Shown one piece after another: positions 45,071 through 55,428 of a stretch of DNA of 64,000 nt. A model generated the notes under the pieces. The model worked only from the letters and a program-made list of their open reading frames with translations, did not search any database and was not told the DNA's origin. The DNA is taken from assembly GCA_938017975.1 (NCBI GenBank), contig CALIKQ010000057.1, positions 1-64,000 on the forward strand. Reading direction: 5' to 3'. Source of the stretch: an uncultured Pseudomonadales bacterium (GTDB lineage Bacteria > Pseudomonadota > Gammaproteobacteria > Pseudomonadales > Azotimanducaceae). The position numbers and the translations under genes are program-made. Every line of letters begins with the position of its first letter. Positions within the stretch are counted from its first letter, which is position 1.

Positions 45071-46487
45071 ATTTTTTCAAAGTCTACTCGCGCTCATCGT
45101 CACCATTTCAATCCTGGTCACCGTGCATGAGTTTGGTCATTTCTACGTGGCGCGCCTTTGCGGGGTCCATGTGGAGCGCTTCAGTGTGGGTTTCGGACGA
45201 GCGATTTTTCGCTTTTATGGTCGCGAACCGGACCAGCCGTCGCTAGAACGTCATCAGGACCCAACGCTGCAGACGCGTTCTAACGAGGCCTTGCCTAGGA
45301 CCGAGTACTGTCTCGCAATGATTCCTCTTGGCGGCTACGTCAAAATGTTGGACGAAAGAGACACGTTTGTTCCAGATGATTTAAAAGCATTTGCCTTCAA
45401 CAGAAAACCGCTGTTGCAGCGGACAATGATTGTGGCAGCGGGTCCTGTTGCCAACTTTGTATTGGCATTTTTTTTGTATTGGATGTTGTTTGCGTCAGGG
45501 GTGACCGGGTTGGTACCGACCTTGGGTTTAATGCCAGAAGACCAAGCCGCATATCAAGCAGGGCTTAGAGCACGAGATGAGGTCGTCTCTGTTGACGGTC
45601 GTAAAACGCGCACCTGGGCCGATGTCAATTTAGCGCTTTTCGATCGACTTGGAGATTCGGGGGAAATCAAATTCAGTGTTGTGCATCAGGGCACTGAGGC
45701 AATGCGGATGGTTGAGGTACCGATTCGGATGTTCCTAGCCGGTGCTGACGAGCCTAAACCGGCCCAATTTTTGGGACTCACCTTATTGCGCCCTGAAATT
45801 CCTCCCCTCCTGGGCGAGGTTATGTCAGAGGGCCCAGCAGCGCGAGCAGGTCTGATGGCGGGTGACGTGATCATTCGAGGGGATGGTCAAACCCTTCCTA
45901 CTTGGGAAAGTTTTGTGGAATTGATCCAAGCGCGGCCAGGAAAGCCAGTGTTGCTTGAAGTGCGCCGCGGCGACGCCGAAATTTATTTAACGGTCGAACC
46001 TGAAGTGCAGATGATTGATGGCCGGCAAGTGGGGCGCATTGGCGTCGGTCTGGGGCAAGTTGAGTGGCCAAAAGAGATGCAGCGTGAAATTGTCCAGCCT
46101 TTGTACTTGGCGTGGGTCCCGGCACTCGCTAAAACCGCTGATATGATTCAGTTTACCTTTGAAAGTATCTGGAAGATGGTTCAGGGTCTGGTTTCGACGA
46201 AGAATCTCAGCGGACCTGTGACGATCGCAAAAATTGCCAACCAGACAGCTGCGAGCGGTCTGGAGAGCTATCTGACATTTATTGCGCTGGTTAGCATAAG
46301 TCTAGGTGTCTTGAACCTATTGCCGATTCCCATGTTGGACGGAGGACATCTTCTGTACTTTTTAGTGGAAGGGCTGACCGGGCGAGCCGTCTCAGAGCAG
46401 ATACAGGGTTGGGGTATTCAAATTGGATTGGTCTTTCTTGTGGGAATCATGATGCTGGCCTTCTATAATGATCTTTTGCGTTTATAA
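45063..46487 (+). CDS. rseP: Site-2 intramembrane metalloprotease RseP
   Basis: Cleaves the membrane-spanning part of RseA after site-1 cleavage, freeing sigma-E. It is 474 aa. The zinc motif HEFGH is in the first membrane segment (TVHEFGHFYVARLCGV), two PDZ domains are in the middle (about 145-310), and the third zinc ligand is in LLPIPMLDGGHLLYF. Its target RseA is encoded at 5769-6404. It is followed directly by bamA. Confidence 0.97.
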   Translation: MVEFFQSLLALIVTISILVTVHEFGHFYVARLCGVHVERFSVGFGRAIFRFYGREPDQPSLERHQDPTLQTRSNEALPRTEYCLAMIPLGGYVKMLDERDTFVPDDLKAFAFNRKPLLQRTMIVAAGPVANFVLAFFLYWMLFASGVTGLVPTLGLMPEDQAAYQAGLRARDEVVSVDGRKTRTWADVNLALFDRLGDSGEIKFSVVHQGTEAMRMVEVPIRMFLAGADEPKPAQFLGLTLLRPEIPPLLGEVMSEGPAARAGLMAGDVIIRGDGQTLPTWESFVELIQARPGKPVLLEVRRGDAEIYLTVEPEVQMIDGRQVGRIGVGLGQVEWPKEMQREIVQPLYLAWVPALAKTADMIQFTFESIWKMVQGLVSTKNLSGPVTIAKIANQTAASGLESYLTFIALVSISLGVLNLLPIPMLDGGHLLYFLVEGLTGRAVSEQIQGWGIQIGLVFLVGIMMLAFYNDLLRL

Positions 46488-46497
46488 CAGGCGTTCC

Positions 46498-48840
46498 GTG
46501 AATTTACTGACAATGACAAATGTTTTAAAGGGACTCGTTGCCGTCGTGCTGCTCATGGGGTCGTTGGCAGCGAACGCTTTTGTGATCAGCGATGTTCGGG
46601 TTGAAGGTCTCCAGCGAATTGGAGCTGGTGCGGTTTTTGGCGCCATTCCTTTTAACGTTGGGGATGAGGTCGATGAAGAGGGCTTGCGACAGATTATTCG
46701 TTCGCTTTTTCGCACAGAAAACTTTGATGACGTCAAAGTCGGAAGAGACGGAAATGTATTGCTTATTGTCGTGACGGAACGTCCGACGATTGAGTCCATT
46801 GAGTTTGACGGAAATAAGGCGATCAAGACCGAAGCCTTAATTGATGGATTAAGCGATGCCGGCCTGGCGGAGGGAGAGATCTTCAAGAAGGTGACCCTTG
46901 ATCAGATGGGCACTGAATTAGAACGTCAATACGTCCTGCAAGGCCGTTATGATGCAAAAATTTCGACCGAGGTTGAAACCCTTCCACGCAACCGGGTGAG
47001 TATTACTGTCAATGTGAACGAGGGGAGTGTGTCTGGCATCCGGCACATTAACATTGTTGGTAATACTGTTTTCGATGATGCCGAACTGCGAGAACTTTTT
47101 GAGTTGCAACTACCCTCCCTGTTATCTTGGTACACCAAGGATGCGCAATATTCACGGGAGAAACTTACCGGGGATCTTGAGAATCTCGAGTCTTATTATC
47201 TCGACCGGGGTTACCTGAATTTCGCGGTGACATCGACTCAAGTGTCCATCGCCCCGAACATGGAAGATGTCTACATCACCATCAACGTTTCTGAAGGTGA
47301 GCAGTTTAAAGTTGGGAGCGTGGAGATATCTGGTGAGCTCAGAGATATCCCAGAAGAATCCATTCGAGGACTGATCCTATCGAGAGAGGGGCAGATCTAC
47401 TCGCGAGAATTGATGACATTGTCTGAGGAACGGATTGAGCGAGTGTTGGGCAATGCTGGCTATACGTTCTCCAGCGCAACCGGAAATCCAGCGCTTTCTG
47501 AGGATGGTGAAACGGTGACGGTCAGATTTTTTGTCGACGCCGGCAGCCGAGCCTATGTGCGACGAATTTCGTTCAGCGGCAACACGCTCACCCAAGATGA
47601 GGTGCTGCGTCGCGAAATGAGACAAATGGAGGGTGGCTGGGCGTCAAACGCCTATATCGATGCCTCAAGAGTGCGGCTTGAGCGACTCGGTTTTTTCAAA
47701 GAGGTCAATGTCGAGACCCCTGCGGTGCCGGGTGTAGAAGATCAGATTGATGTCGAATACTCTGTCGAGGAGCAGCCGTCAGGTTCTATTTCGGCGACCT
47801 TGGGTTACGCCCAAGATTTCGGCGCGATCATAGGACTCTCCTATCAAGAATCTAATGTGTTTGGTTCTGGCAACTCTTTTAACATGTCGGTAAACCGAAG
47901 TTCTTATCAGACGGCTTACAACCTGTCGTATTTTGACCCCTACTTTACGGTTGATGGCGTGAGTCGAGGGTACTCGGTTTTTTATCGCAGTACGTCCTAC
48001 GATGAGCGAAATATCGCCCGCTTTTCCACAGATTCGTTAGGAACCTCGGTTAACTTTGGTTATCCAATCAACGAAACCTCGCGTATTAATTTTTCCTTGG
48101 GCGCTGAGAACACAAGGATCAAAGAAGGTCGATTCCCCGCCCAAGAAATTTCGCGATTTCTTTCGGAAGAGGGCAATGAATTTTCGTTGGTGACGATTTC
48201 CGCTGCATACAGCATGTCTGCTTTGAATCGAGGACTGCTGCCGACAGGGGGTCGATCGCAGTCGATATCCTTTGAGACCACGGTTCCAGGCAGCGAACTT
48301 GAGTTTTATCGAATCAATTATTCCGGACAGATTTTCTTCCCGCTTACTCGTCTGTTTACGCTGAGACTGCGAACAGACCTTGGCTACGGCGGCACCTTTG
48401 GGGGTACTGAAACCTTTCCATTCTACAAGCACTTCTACGCTGGGGGTATGGGTTCTGTTCGAGGTTATGAGACCAATACGCTGGGCCCTCGGACCACTCG
48501 TTCTCCAAATGATCAGTTTGGTGAGCCAGACCCTGTGGGCGGTAATGTGCTGATTGAAACCAGTGCGGAGGTGCTTTTCCCATTGCCCTTTGTGGAAGAT
48601 CAGCGGCAGATCAAGGCAGCCATGTTTGTCGATGCAGGCAATGTTTTTAACACTGATTGCCCTGACATTTCGGTGTATTGTCTTGGATTGGATGATGGAG
48701 AGCTTCGATATTCCGCCGGTTTTTCAGTGACGTGGATCACGGGTTTTGCGCCCATTAGTTTTGCGATTTCCTATCCTTTCAATCGACGCGTCGGTGATGA
48801 GGGAGAGTCTTTTCAGTTTGAATTGGGGCGAACTTTTTAG
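46498..48840 (+). CDS. bamA: Outer membrane protein assembly factor BamA
   Basis: Central Omp85 insertase of the BAM complex. It is 780 aa from GTG 46498 (AGG 7 nt upstream); ATG 46513 is the other plausible start. A signal peptide (VAVVLLMGSLAANA), five POTRA repeats (about 25-425) and a beta-barrel follow. The lid-lock motif appears as GSVRGYETNTLGPR. The protein ends in FELGRTF with the terminal Phe expected of an outer membrane barrel. Confidence 0.97.
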   Translation: MNLLTMTNVLKGLVAVVLLMGSLAANAFVISDVRVEGLQRIGAGAVFGAIPFNVGDEVDEEGLRQIIRSLFRTENFDDVKVGRDGNVLLIVVTERPTIESIEFDGNKAIKTEALIDGLSDAGLAEGEIFKKVTLDQMGTELERQYVLQGRYDAKISTEVETLPRNRVSITVNVNEGSVSGIRHINIVGNTVFDDAELRELFELQLPSLLSWYTKDAQYSREKLTGDLENLESYYLDRGYLNFAVTSTQVSIAPNMEDVYITINVSEGEQFKVGSVEISGELRDIPEESIRGLILSREGQIYSRELMTLSEERIERVLGNAGYTFSSATGNPALSEDGETVTVRFFVDAGSRAYVRRISFSGNTLTQDEVLRREMRQMEGGWASNAYIDASRVRLERLGFFKEVNVETPAVPGVEDQIDVEYSVEEQPSGSISATLGYAQDFGAIIGLSYQESNVFGSGNSFNMSVNRSSYQTAYNLSYFDPYFTVDGVSRGYSVFYRSTSYDERNIARFSTDSLGTSVNFGYPINETSRINFSLGAENTRIKEGRFPAQEISRFLSEEGNEFSLVTISAAYSMSALNRGLLPTGGRSQSISFETTVPGSELEFYRINYSGQIFFPLTRLFTLRLRTDLGYGGTFGGTETFPFYKHFYAGGMGSVRGYETNTLGPRTTRSPNDQFGEPDPVGGNVLIETSAEVLFPLPFVEDQRQIKAAMFVDAGNVFNTDCPDISVYCLGLDDGELRYSAGFSVTWITGFAPISFAISYPFNRRVGDEGESFQFELGRTF

Positions 48841-49056
48841 CGCAGCTGCAGTCTAATCCATTGAAACCACTGTGAGGGTGTGACACTATCTGCCGCCCAC
48901 TGAGCAACCCGTGAGTGGATTGGGATTAAACGGAGGGGAGTCAGGCGCAAGGGCTTAAAAATTAGCATTATCAGTGGTTTAAGAAAAACGGGTAACATAA
49001 CGGGCGAGTGTAATCGTTTTAGATTACATGAATACAAAGTTGTACGAAGGAGAAGT

Positions 49057-49584
49057 ATGGTGGGTTTAAGAAAAATCATGGTGACGGGCGTATGGTTGCT
49101 TTCGGGGCTTTTGGCATCCATGACAGCACAGGCCGAATTGAACATAGCATTCGTCGATGTCGACCGGGCAGTGGCGAGCTCTGAAGGTGCCCAGAAGTTA
49201 TTGCGGCAGCTCCAAGAAGAGTTCAGAACGGACGAGGACACCATCAAGAAAATTCAAACACAAGCTGCTGAGCTGTTGCAGAAAATGCAAAAAGACAGCG
49301 AAGTGATGAGCGACGATGAAAAACGCCGCTTACAGCAGGAAATTGAATCGCTCAACAACGATTTTGTCTACCAGCGTCAGAAGCTGCAAAAAGAAGTTGC
49401 TGCGCGTCAGAACGAGTTATTTGCCGGCACTGAGGATAAAGTGCGAAGGGCGATCGAAGATCTGGTCAAAGAAAACGACTTTGACATGATCCTGCCGAGA
49501 GCTGCGGCCTTGTATGTGGGCGACCTGTACGATGTCACGCGAAAAGTCACTGAGAAATTGAACGCTATGGATCAAGCTCAGTAG
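49057..49584 (+). CDS. skp: Periplasmic chaperone Skp/OmpH
   Basis: Holdase for unfolded outer membrane proteins. It is 175 aa. A signal peptide ([15 protein letters not shown]) is followed by [19 protein letters not shown], a long charged coiled coil (about 60-135) and a C-terminal return strand. AAGGAGAAGT precedes the ATG. It lies between bamA and lpxD, the usual order; the 216-bp gap before it may hold its own promoter, which I could not pin down. Confidence 0.93.
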   Translation: MVGLRKIMVTGVWLLSGLLASMTAQAELNIAFVDVDRAVASSEGAQKLLRQLQEEFRTDEDTIKKIQTQAAELLQKMQKDSEVMSDDEKRRLQQEIESLNNDFVYQRQKLQKEVAARQNELFAGTEDKVRRAIEDLVKENDFDMILPRAAALYVGDLYDVTRKVTEKLNAMDQAQ

Positions 49585-49606
49585 GTTTCAAGTCTGTAAT
49601 CATTCA

Positions 49607-50614
49607 GTGGCCATCTCTCTAACAGAAATTTCCGAGCGCTTTGGTTTGGAGGTGGTAGGAGATGGCTCGATTCTGATTGAGGGGATAGCCGCTTTAGATG
49701 AAGCCAAGCCAGGCCATCTGACATTCCTATTTAATCCCAAATACCGGAGAATGCTCGAGCACTCCAAGGCCTCAGCAGTAGTCGTTAGCCCGGGTGATGA
49801 GGTCGCGTTGAGCGGCGCGGGTCTAATTGCGGAGCAACCCAGGCTGGCTTGGGCAAGGATCGCTTCGCTATTTGATACCAGTGAGGATTGGACTGAAATT
49901 CACCCCTCCGCCGTCATCGATCCCAGTGCATCGCTTGGACAGCATTTAAAAGTTGGTCCTAACGCAGTGATCCGAGCCGGTGCAAAGTTGGGAGACGGTG
50001 TTAGCCTTGGCGCTGGCGTTGTCGTTGGCGAGCATGTGGTGGTTGGCCAACAGACCCAAATTCATTCTAATGTCGTGCTTTATCACGCTGTCGAAATCGG
50101 TCAGCGCTGTATCATCCATGCCAACGCGGTGATCGGAGCGGATGGATTTGGTTTTGAGTATGATCGTGTAGGGCATCAACTGGTTAAAATCCCGCAAGTC
50201 TTCTCGGTCCAGATTGAAGATGATGTGGAAATTGGTGCGGGAACGACCATTGATCGTGGGGCGCTGAGTCATACTGTGATTGGTGCCAGCGTTAAAATTG
50301 ATAACCAGGTTCAAATTGGTCACGGGTCAAAAGTGGGCTCGGGGACTGTCATCTCTGGCGCAACTGCCATCGCTGGCAGCACAAAAATTGGCAACAATTG
50401 TATGATCGGCGGGGCTGTTGGCATCATTGACAACATTGAAATCGCCGACCAAGTTGAAATTACGGCGATGAGCCTTGTCAGCCAATCGATTACAAAATCA
50501 GGCCGATACAGCAGCGGCACAGGCTTGATGCCCGGTCTGCAGTGGAAGCGTAACGTCGTGGTTTTCAAGAAACTGGATGAGCTGTACCGACGCATCCGTA
50601 AACTCGAAAGCTAA
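49607..50614 (+). CDS. lpxD: UDP-3-O-(3-hydroxyacyl)glucosamine N-acyltransferase
   Basis: Third acylation-pathway enzyme of lipid A synthesis. It is 335 aa from a GTG start. An N-terminal uridine-binding domain ([19 protein letters not shown]) is followed by many hexapeptide repeats forming a left-handed beta helix, for example [10 protein letters not shown] with the catalytic region and [12 protein letters not shown]. The 335-aa length and N-terminal domain separate it from LpxA. Confidence 0.96.
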   Translation: MAISLTEISERFGLEVVGDGSILIEGIAALDEAKPGHLTFLFNPKYRRMLEHSKASAVVVSPGDEVALSGAGLIAEQPRLAWARIASLFDTSEDWTEIHPSAVIDPSASLGQHLKVGPNAVIRAGAKLGDGVSLGAGVVVGEHVVVGQQTQIHSNVVLYHAVEIGQRCIIHANAVIGADGFGFEYDRVGHQLVKIPQVFSVQIEDDVEIGAGTTIDRGALSHTVIGASVKIDNQVQIGHGSKVGSGTVISGATAIAGSTKIGNNCMIGGAVGIIDNIEIADQVEITAMSLVSQSITKSGRYSSGTGLMPGLQWKRNVVVFKKLDELYRRIRKLES

Positions 50615-50678
50615 GACCAGGGGAAGACTCGAGGGTGCTGGGTCGATGGGCATGGTAGAAACACGTGGAGACAGCAGT

Positions 50679-51116
50679 ATGGAAACAACTGATATCTGGA
50701 AATTGCTGCCGCATCGATATCCTTTCTTGTTGGTAGACCGTGTTCTTGAAATCAAGAACGACGAGCACATTATCTGTTTGAAGAATGTCACCATCAATGA
50801 GCCGATGTTCACCGGTCATTTCCCTGACGTACCAGTTTTCCCCGGGGTTATGATTGTCGAGGCTTTGGCGCAGGCCGCTGGCATCTTGGCGTTTCACTCG
50901 AGGGGGCGAACCTTAGATGACGGATACATCTATTATCTGGCGGGCACCGACAAGACAAAATTTAAAAGCTCGGTCGTTCCAGGTGATCAGATCCGCCTCG
51001 AGGTTTCTATCCAGAACTTGAGAAAGCATTGGATGAAGGCCGAGGGTAAAGCTTTTGTCGGCGATCGACTGGCTTGTTCAACCTTATTGACCTGTGCCGA
51101 ACAAAAAATGGTTTGA
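50679..51116 (+). CDS. fabZ: 3-hydroxyacyl-[acyl-carrier-protein] dehydratase FabZ
   Basis: Dehydratase of fatty acid elongation. It is 145 aa from ATG 50679, which has GGAGA 8 nt upstream and gives the usual start METTDIWKLLPHRYPFLLVD. The catalytic His is in GHFPDVPVFPGVMIVEALAQ, with the Glu at its end. The open frame upstream to 50577 overlaps lpxD and is not coding. The next gene is lpxB; lpxA is absent. Confidence 0.96.
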   Translation: METTDIWKLLPHRYPFLLVDRVLEIKNDEHIICLKNVTINEPMFTGHFPDVPVFPGVMIVEALAQAAGILAFHSRGRTLDDGYIYYLAGTDKTKFKSSVVPGDQIRLEVSIQNLRKHWMKAEGKAFVGDRLACSTLLTCAEQKMV

Positions 51117-51124
51117 CGATCAAA

Positions 51125-52294
51125 ATGATTCCAGCCGAGCCTGTTCATTATGTCATGGTTGCTGGTGAACCATCGGGAGATGCGCTCGGCGCCGCTTTAA
51201 TCGAAGCAATTAAGCGTGTGCAGCCGAATGCAGTTTGCTGTGGTATCGGCGGTCCGAAGATGTGCGAAGCTGGCTTTAAGCCCTGGTTTGGAATTGAGGT
51301 TCTGTCGGTGAATGGCTTTTTTGAGCCGCTCCTTAAGTTGCCAACCTTGATTCATTTGCTGTTCTCTGTGCGCAGACGAGCCAGGGCGTTAGGCCCCGCA
51401 GCGTTTGTTGGTATTGATTTTAATTTCTTTAACTTACTGCTGGCGCGACAGATTAAGGCGCTTGGAATTCCAACCGTCCATTATGTGTCGCCGACGGTGT
51501 GGGCATGGCGAAGTGGCCGCATCCGATCTATTAAAGCGCGGGTCGATTTGATGTTGACCCTGTATCCGTTCGAGACGGAGATTTACAGAGCACATGGCGT
51601 TCCTGTTCGTTTCGTGGGGCATCCAAAGGCGCGCGCCATTGGGTTAGAGGGGCATGCGGAGAGAGATCGAGCTGCCCGGGTGTCGCTGGGTATACCCGAG
51701 ACAGATCAGGTTGTGTCGCTTTTGCCAGGAAGCCGGCGCAGCGAGGTAGCCTCGATGATGCCAGCCTATCTTGATGCGGTGAAAGAGTTGTTGGTCATTA
51801 AACCGGCGTTGAGCTTCGTGATCCCCGCAGCGACCCCTGAGCGGGGTATCGAGATCAGGGCGGCAGTGACGGCGGCTGGGCTCGATCATAAAATTCAAAT
51901 CCATGATGGCGAGCCACTGAAAGTAATGGCGGCCAGCGACGTTGTGCTTGTTAATTCAGGGACTGCGACGCTTGAAGCAATGCTCTTAAGAAAACCGATG
52001 GTGATGGCGTATCGATTGAGTCCCATGACCTATCAGATCGTTTCGAGGTTGGTCACAGTGTCGCAGTTTGCGCTGCCGAACATTCTCTCGGAGCGCAAAT
52101 TGGTCCGGGAGTTTATCCAGGATGATGTGACAGGTAAGAACCTAGCAAACGCATTAGAGCAGCTTCTCAGCGATCAAAGCTCCGAGCATCTGACCGATGA
52201 ATATCATCGTTTGCATACATTGCTTCAGGCTGACTTGTCGACCGAGGCAGCCCTACCTATTATCGCGTTGGCTCAAGGTCGGCTTCAGCCATGA
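51125..52294 (+). CDS. lpxB: Lipid-A-disaccharide synthase
   Basis: Glycosyltransferase (GT19) joining two lipid A precursor sugars. It is 389 aa from ATG 51125. Motifs: [41 protein letters not shown], and [20 protein letters not shown]. It begins 8 nt after fabZ and overlaps rnhB. Confidence 0.96.
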   Translation: MIPAEPVHYVMVAGEPSGDALGAALIEAIKRVQPNAVCCGIGGPKMCEAGFKPWFGIEVLSVNGFFEPLLKLPTLIHLLFSVRRRARALGPAAFVGIDFNFFNLLLARQIKALGIPTVHYVSPTVWAWRSGRIRSIKARVDLMLTLYPFETEIYRAHGVPVRFVGHPKARAIGLEGHAERDRAARVSLGIPETDQVVSLLPGSRRSEVASMMPAYLDAVKELLVIKPALSFVIPAATPERGIEIRAAVTAAGLDHKIQIHDGEPLKVMAASDVVLVNSGTATLEAMLLRKPMVMAYRLSPMTYQIVSRLVTVSQFALPNILSERKLVREFIQDDVTGKNLANALEQLLSDQSSEHLTDEYHRLHTLLQADLSTEAALPIIALAQGRLQP

Positions 52295-52860
52295 TGGGTT
52301 TGATCGTAGCCGGGCTTGATGAGGTCGGGCGAGGGCCGATTGCTGGGCCGGTGGTTGCTGCCGCAGTGGTGCTAAACCGCTCTGAGCCTATCGCCGGATT
52401 ACGCGACTCTAAGGCATTGAGTGAAGTGAAGCGGCGTCAGCTGGATGCGTTGATCAGACAACAGTCAGTGGCTTGGGCGCTTGGTCAGGCGGAGGTCGAT
52501 GAGATTGACCGAATCAATATCCTACAGGCGAGTTTGTTGGCGATGAAGCGGGCTTTTCAGCAGCTTCGGATTGAAATCGAGCTTGCGCTGGTCGATGGAA
52601 ATCGATTGCCAGAGCTGCCCTGTCCAGCTCGAGCGTTAATTAAGGGTGACCAGCGGGTGGGTGCGATTCAGGCAGCTTCAATTCTCGCGAAAGTGGCCAG
52701 AGATGCTCAGATGCAGGACCTCGACGTAACCTATCCGAACTATGGATTTGCACAGCACAAAGGCTACCCAACTCAAGCGCACTTGAAAGCATTGTCCGAT
52801 TACGGGCTGACGCCTCACCACCGGTTGAGCTTTGGCCCGTGTAAGGCTTTGGTCACTTAG
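52291..52860 (+). CDS. rnhB: Ribonuclease HII
   Basis: Removes ribonucleotides and RNA primers from DNA. It is 189 aa. The catalytic acidic residues are in [18 protein letters not shown] and in [29 protein letters not shown] is also intact. ATG 52291 overlaps the lpxB stop. The dnaE-accA genes that often follow are not here. Confidence 0.96.
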   Translation: MMGLIVAGLDEVGRGPIAGPVVAAAVVLNRSEPIAGLRDSKALSEVKRRQLDALIRQQSVAWALGQAEVDEIDRINILQASLLAMKRAFQQLRIEIELALVDGNRLPELPCPARALIKGDQRVGAIQAASILAKVARDAQMQDLDVTYPNYGFAQHKGYPTQAHLKALSDYGLTPHHRLSFGPCKALVT

Positions 52861-53054
52861 CTCGGATCTAAAAGCCGGGTTAAACGCGATATCAAATCGG
52901 CTTTGTCGCCTGCATGGCGCGGGTTTGAAGGTTTGTGGTGCTTCGCCTTGGTTGATGCCCATGGCATCAGACCGCATAATCCGCGTAGACGGGTCTTTGT
53001 CTGACAGCTTGAGCGCTGAGGACAGCCTAATTGACTGAAAACAACCTGAGTCAT
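52857..53054 (-). CDS. Possible small ORF, unknown
   Basis: A 65-codon minus-strand frame in the 216-bp gap between rnhB and the metallo-hydrolase gene, overlapping the rnhB stop by 4 nt. Its C-terminal half is basic and then helical ([19 protein letters not shown]). Translation could also start at an internal Met (residue 30). No family recognised and no clear ribosome binding site. It may be a chance frame. Confidence 0.22.
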   Translation of the reverse strand: MTQVVFSQLGCPQRSSCQTKTRLRGLCGLMPWASTKAKHHKPSNPRHAGDKADLISRLTRLLDPS

Positions 53055-53076
53055 TGATCAGCAAAAGGAACCAGCA

Positions 53077-53760
53077 ATGGAATTATCGGATCAACTTATT
53101 GTTGAGCAAATACAAATCGGCCCTATGCAGAATTTCGCCTATTTGGTGGGTGATCGAGCGAGCCGGGAAGTGGTTGTGGTTGACCCTGCTTGGGACATTC
53201 AAGGTTTAATCGACCTTGTTAATGAGCGAGATTACAAATTGACGGGCGCGCTCTTGACGCACTATCACCCGGATCATTGCGGAGGAAGTTTTGGCCAAAA
53301 TACGGTTGAGGGGATTAGCCGATTGCTCGAGCATGTCAGTCTTCCCATTTACGCCAACGAACATGAAGCGCAAGGTGTCATCAAGGTGACAGGAGTATCT
53401 GAGACTGACCTAAAGAAAGTGAGCTCTGGCGATAAGCTGAGCGTCGGAGATGTTGAAATTGAGTTCCTTCACACCCCAGGACATACACCTGGCTCTCAGT
53501 GCTTTCGGGTGAAAAATACCCTTATTTCCGGAGATACACTATTCATTGACGGTTGCGGACGAGTAGATTTGCCTGGGTCAAATACAGAGGACATGTTCAG
53601 AAGTTTGCAGCACCTTGCAAGCCTTCCCGACGATACCCTATTGCTACCTGGACATAACTATAGTGCGGTCCCCCATGCAACAATGGCGGAAACCAAACAA
53701 ACAAATACCTATTTAAAAATTAAGGATCCCGAGACCTGGAAGATGATGATGGGAGGGTAA
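53077..53760 (+). CDS. Metallo-beta-lactamase fold hydrolase, glyoxalase II-like
   Basis: A 227-aa soluble hydrolase of the glyoxalase II/persulfide dioxygenase-like branch. Metal motifs in order: THYHPDHCGG, HTPGHTPGSQC, SGDTLFIDGCGR and LLPGHNYS. AAAGGA precedes the ATG. The substrate cannot be told from sequence. It lacks the C-terminal domain of classical glyoxalase II. Confidence 0.88.
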   Translation: MELSDQLIVEQIQIGPMQNFAYLVGDRASREVVVVDPAWDIQGLIDLVNERDYKLTGALLTHYHPDHCGGSFGQNTVEGISRLLEHVSLPIYANEHEAQGVIKVTGVSETDLKKVSSGDKLSVGDVEIEFLHTPGHTPGSQCFRVKNTLISGDTLFIDGCGRVDLPGSNTEDMFRSLQHLASLPDDTLLLPGHNYSAVPHATMAETKQTNTYLKIKDPETWKMMMGG

Positions 53761-53977
53761 GTTTTTTGCCGAAGCAATTAATGGCGCTCCACAAGGTGTC
53801 TCCACGGCGAAGAAGCGCTCGGCATTAAACGCAGCATTGCGATCATGCAGCGTCTCTAATCAAGAAGTAATTTCTAAGGCAACCAGAGCAGCGAAGGGAT
53901 TCGGGTCGCGCGGCCAAGGCAAGGGGGCGCACTGAGGTGCCTTAACGCGCCTCTTTCACGGTTATTCGCGCTTTTGC

Positions 53978-55360
53978 TTAAAACTCTGCGTGTCCGGGTG
54001 TGCGTGGAAACGGGATGGCGTCACGAATATTCTCCATACCCGTAATGTAATTCAGCAAGCGCTCAAAACCCAACCCAAATCCAGCATGCGGAACAGTGCC
54101 ATAGCGTCTCAAATCGCGGTACCACCAAAGTTCGTTGCGCATGGTCTCATCAGGAATTCTCGAATCCAGAACCTCAAGACGTTCCTCACGCTGGCTGCCA
54201 CCAATAATCTCCCCGATTCCTGGCGCAAGGACATCCATCGCTGCGACGGTTTGATCGTCGTCGTTGAGACGCATATAAAATGCCTTAATGTCTTTGGGAT
54301 AATCAAACAAGACCACGGGCCTGCCGACATGATCTTCTGCCAAAAAGCGCTCGTGTTCACTTTGCAGGTCCTTGCCCCAAGCGACCGGAAATTCGAAGCT
54401 GCGCCCTGATTGCTCAAGTACTCGAATCGCTTCCGAGTAGGTCATTCGCTCGAAGGGTTTAGAAATCACGGTTTCAATGCGGCTGAGGACGGTTTGGTCA
54501 ATGCGGTCATTAAAGAAAACCAGGTCTTCGGCACATTGATTCATGACCGCGTTTAGACAATGTTTGAGCAGTGATTCTGCGAGATCTGCATTATCCCCAA
54601 GATCAGCAAACGCAATCTCCGGTTCCACCATCCAAAACTCTGCGAGATGACGCGAAGTATTAGAGTTCTCAGCACGGAAAGTCGGGCCAAAGGTGTAAAC
54701 CTTGCTCATGGCGAGGCAATATGCCTCTAAGTTCAGCTGTCCAGAGACGGTGAGAAAGGCTTCTTTTCCGAAGAAATCGTCTTCGTAGCCAGTTTTTGGT
54801 TGATTCACCAGATCCAGCGTTGAAACCCGAAACAGCTCTCCTGCGCCTTCACAATCGCTGGCGGTGATCAAAGGGGTATTGATCCAATGAAAGCCAGACT
54901 CAAAAAAGTAGGCGTGAATTGCGTGGGCTAAGACAGTTCTAACCCGAGTGATCGCACCGAACGTGTTGGTTCTAGGGCGGAGGTGCGCGACCGTCCGGAG
55001 ATATTCGAAGGAGTGTCGCTTTTTGGCAATTGGGTAGCTTTCTGGATCGTCCACCCAACCTTCAACAATGACTGAGTCAGCTTGTATTTCAACGGCCTGC
55101 CCACGACCCTCGGATTCTTTCAGCTCGCCTGTAATGGTGACCGAGCAGCCTGTTGACAGTGCAAGGACGTCTGACTGGTAATTACTCAGGGTGTTGGGCA
55201 CGACCGCCTGGATAGGGTCAAAAGAGGAGCCGTCGTGAACCGCTAAGAAAGAAAAGCCGGCTTTAGAGTCTCGTTTGGTCCTTATCCAACCTTGGATTTG
55301 GACGCTTCTGCCGAGTTCGGCAGTTTCACTAAGGAGATCAGAAATTCTTAAGGTTGACAT
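53978..55360 (-). CDS. asnS: Asparaginyl-tRNA synthetase
   Basis: Class IIb aminoacyl-tRNA synthetase of 460 aa. The N-terminal OB anticodon domain contains [20 protein letters not shown]. Class II motif 2 is [20 protein letters not shown] and motif 3 is [28 protein letters not shown] is typical of AsnRS. ATG 55360 gives the normal MSTLRI start; an ATG 15 nt upstream is also possible. Confidence 0.97.
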   Translation of the reverse strand: MSTLRISDLLSETAELGRSVQIQGWIRTKRDSKAGFSFLAVHDGSSFDPIQAVVPNTLSNYQSDVLALSTGCSVTITGELKESEGRGQAVEIQADSVIVEGWVDDPESYPIAKKRHSFEYLRTVAHLRPRTNTFGAITRVRTVLAHAIHAYFFESGFHWINTPLITASDCEGAGELFRVSTLDLVNQPKTGYEDDFFGKEAFLTVSGQLNLEAYCLAMSKVYTFGPTFRAENSNTSRHLAEFWMVEPEIAFADLGDNADLAESLLKHCLNAVMNQCAEDLVFFNDRIDQTVLSRIETVISKPFERMTYSEAIRVLEQSGRSFEFPVAWGKDLQSEHERFLAEDHVGRPVVLFDYPKDIKAFYMRLNDDDQTVAAMDVLAPGIGEIIGGSQREERLEVLDSRIPDETMRNELWWYRDLRRYGTVPHAGFGLGFERLLNYITGMENIRDAIPFPRTPGHAEF

Positions 55361-55428
55361 GAGCGCTTCACCCAAGGGGAAAAAGGCAGTATATCATTTT
55401 TCTGTTTTTTGCTTTGAATATCTATCTG

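Noticed and set aside
48837-49247. 136-codon minus-strand ORF between bamA and skp
   Set aside because: It overlaps the skp 5' half in antisense and shows no recognisable protein features.
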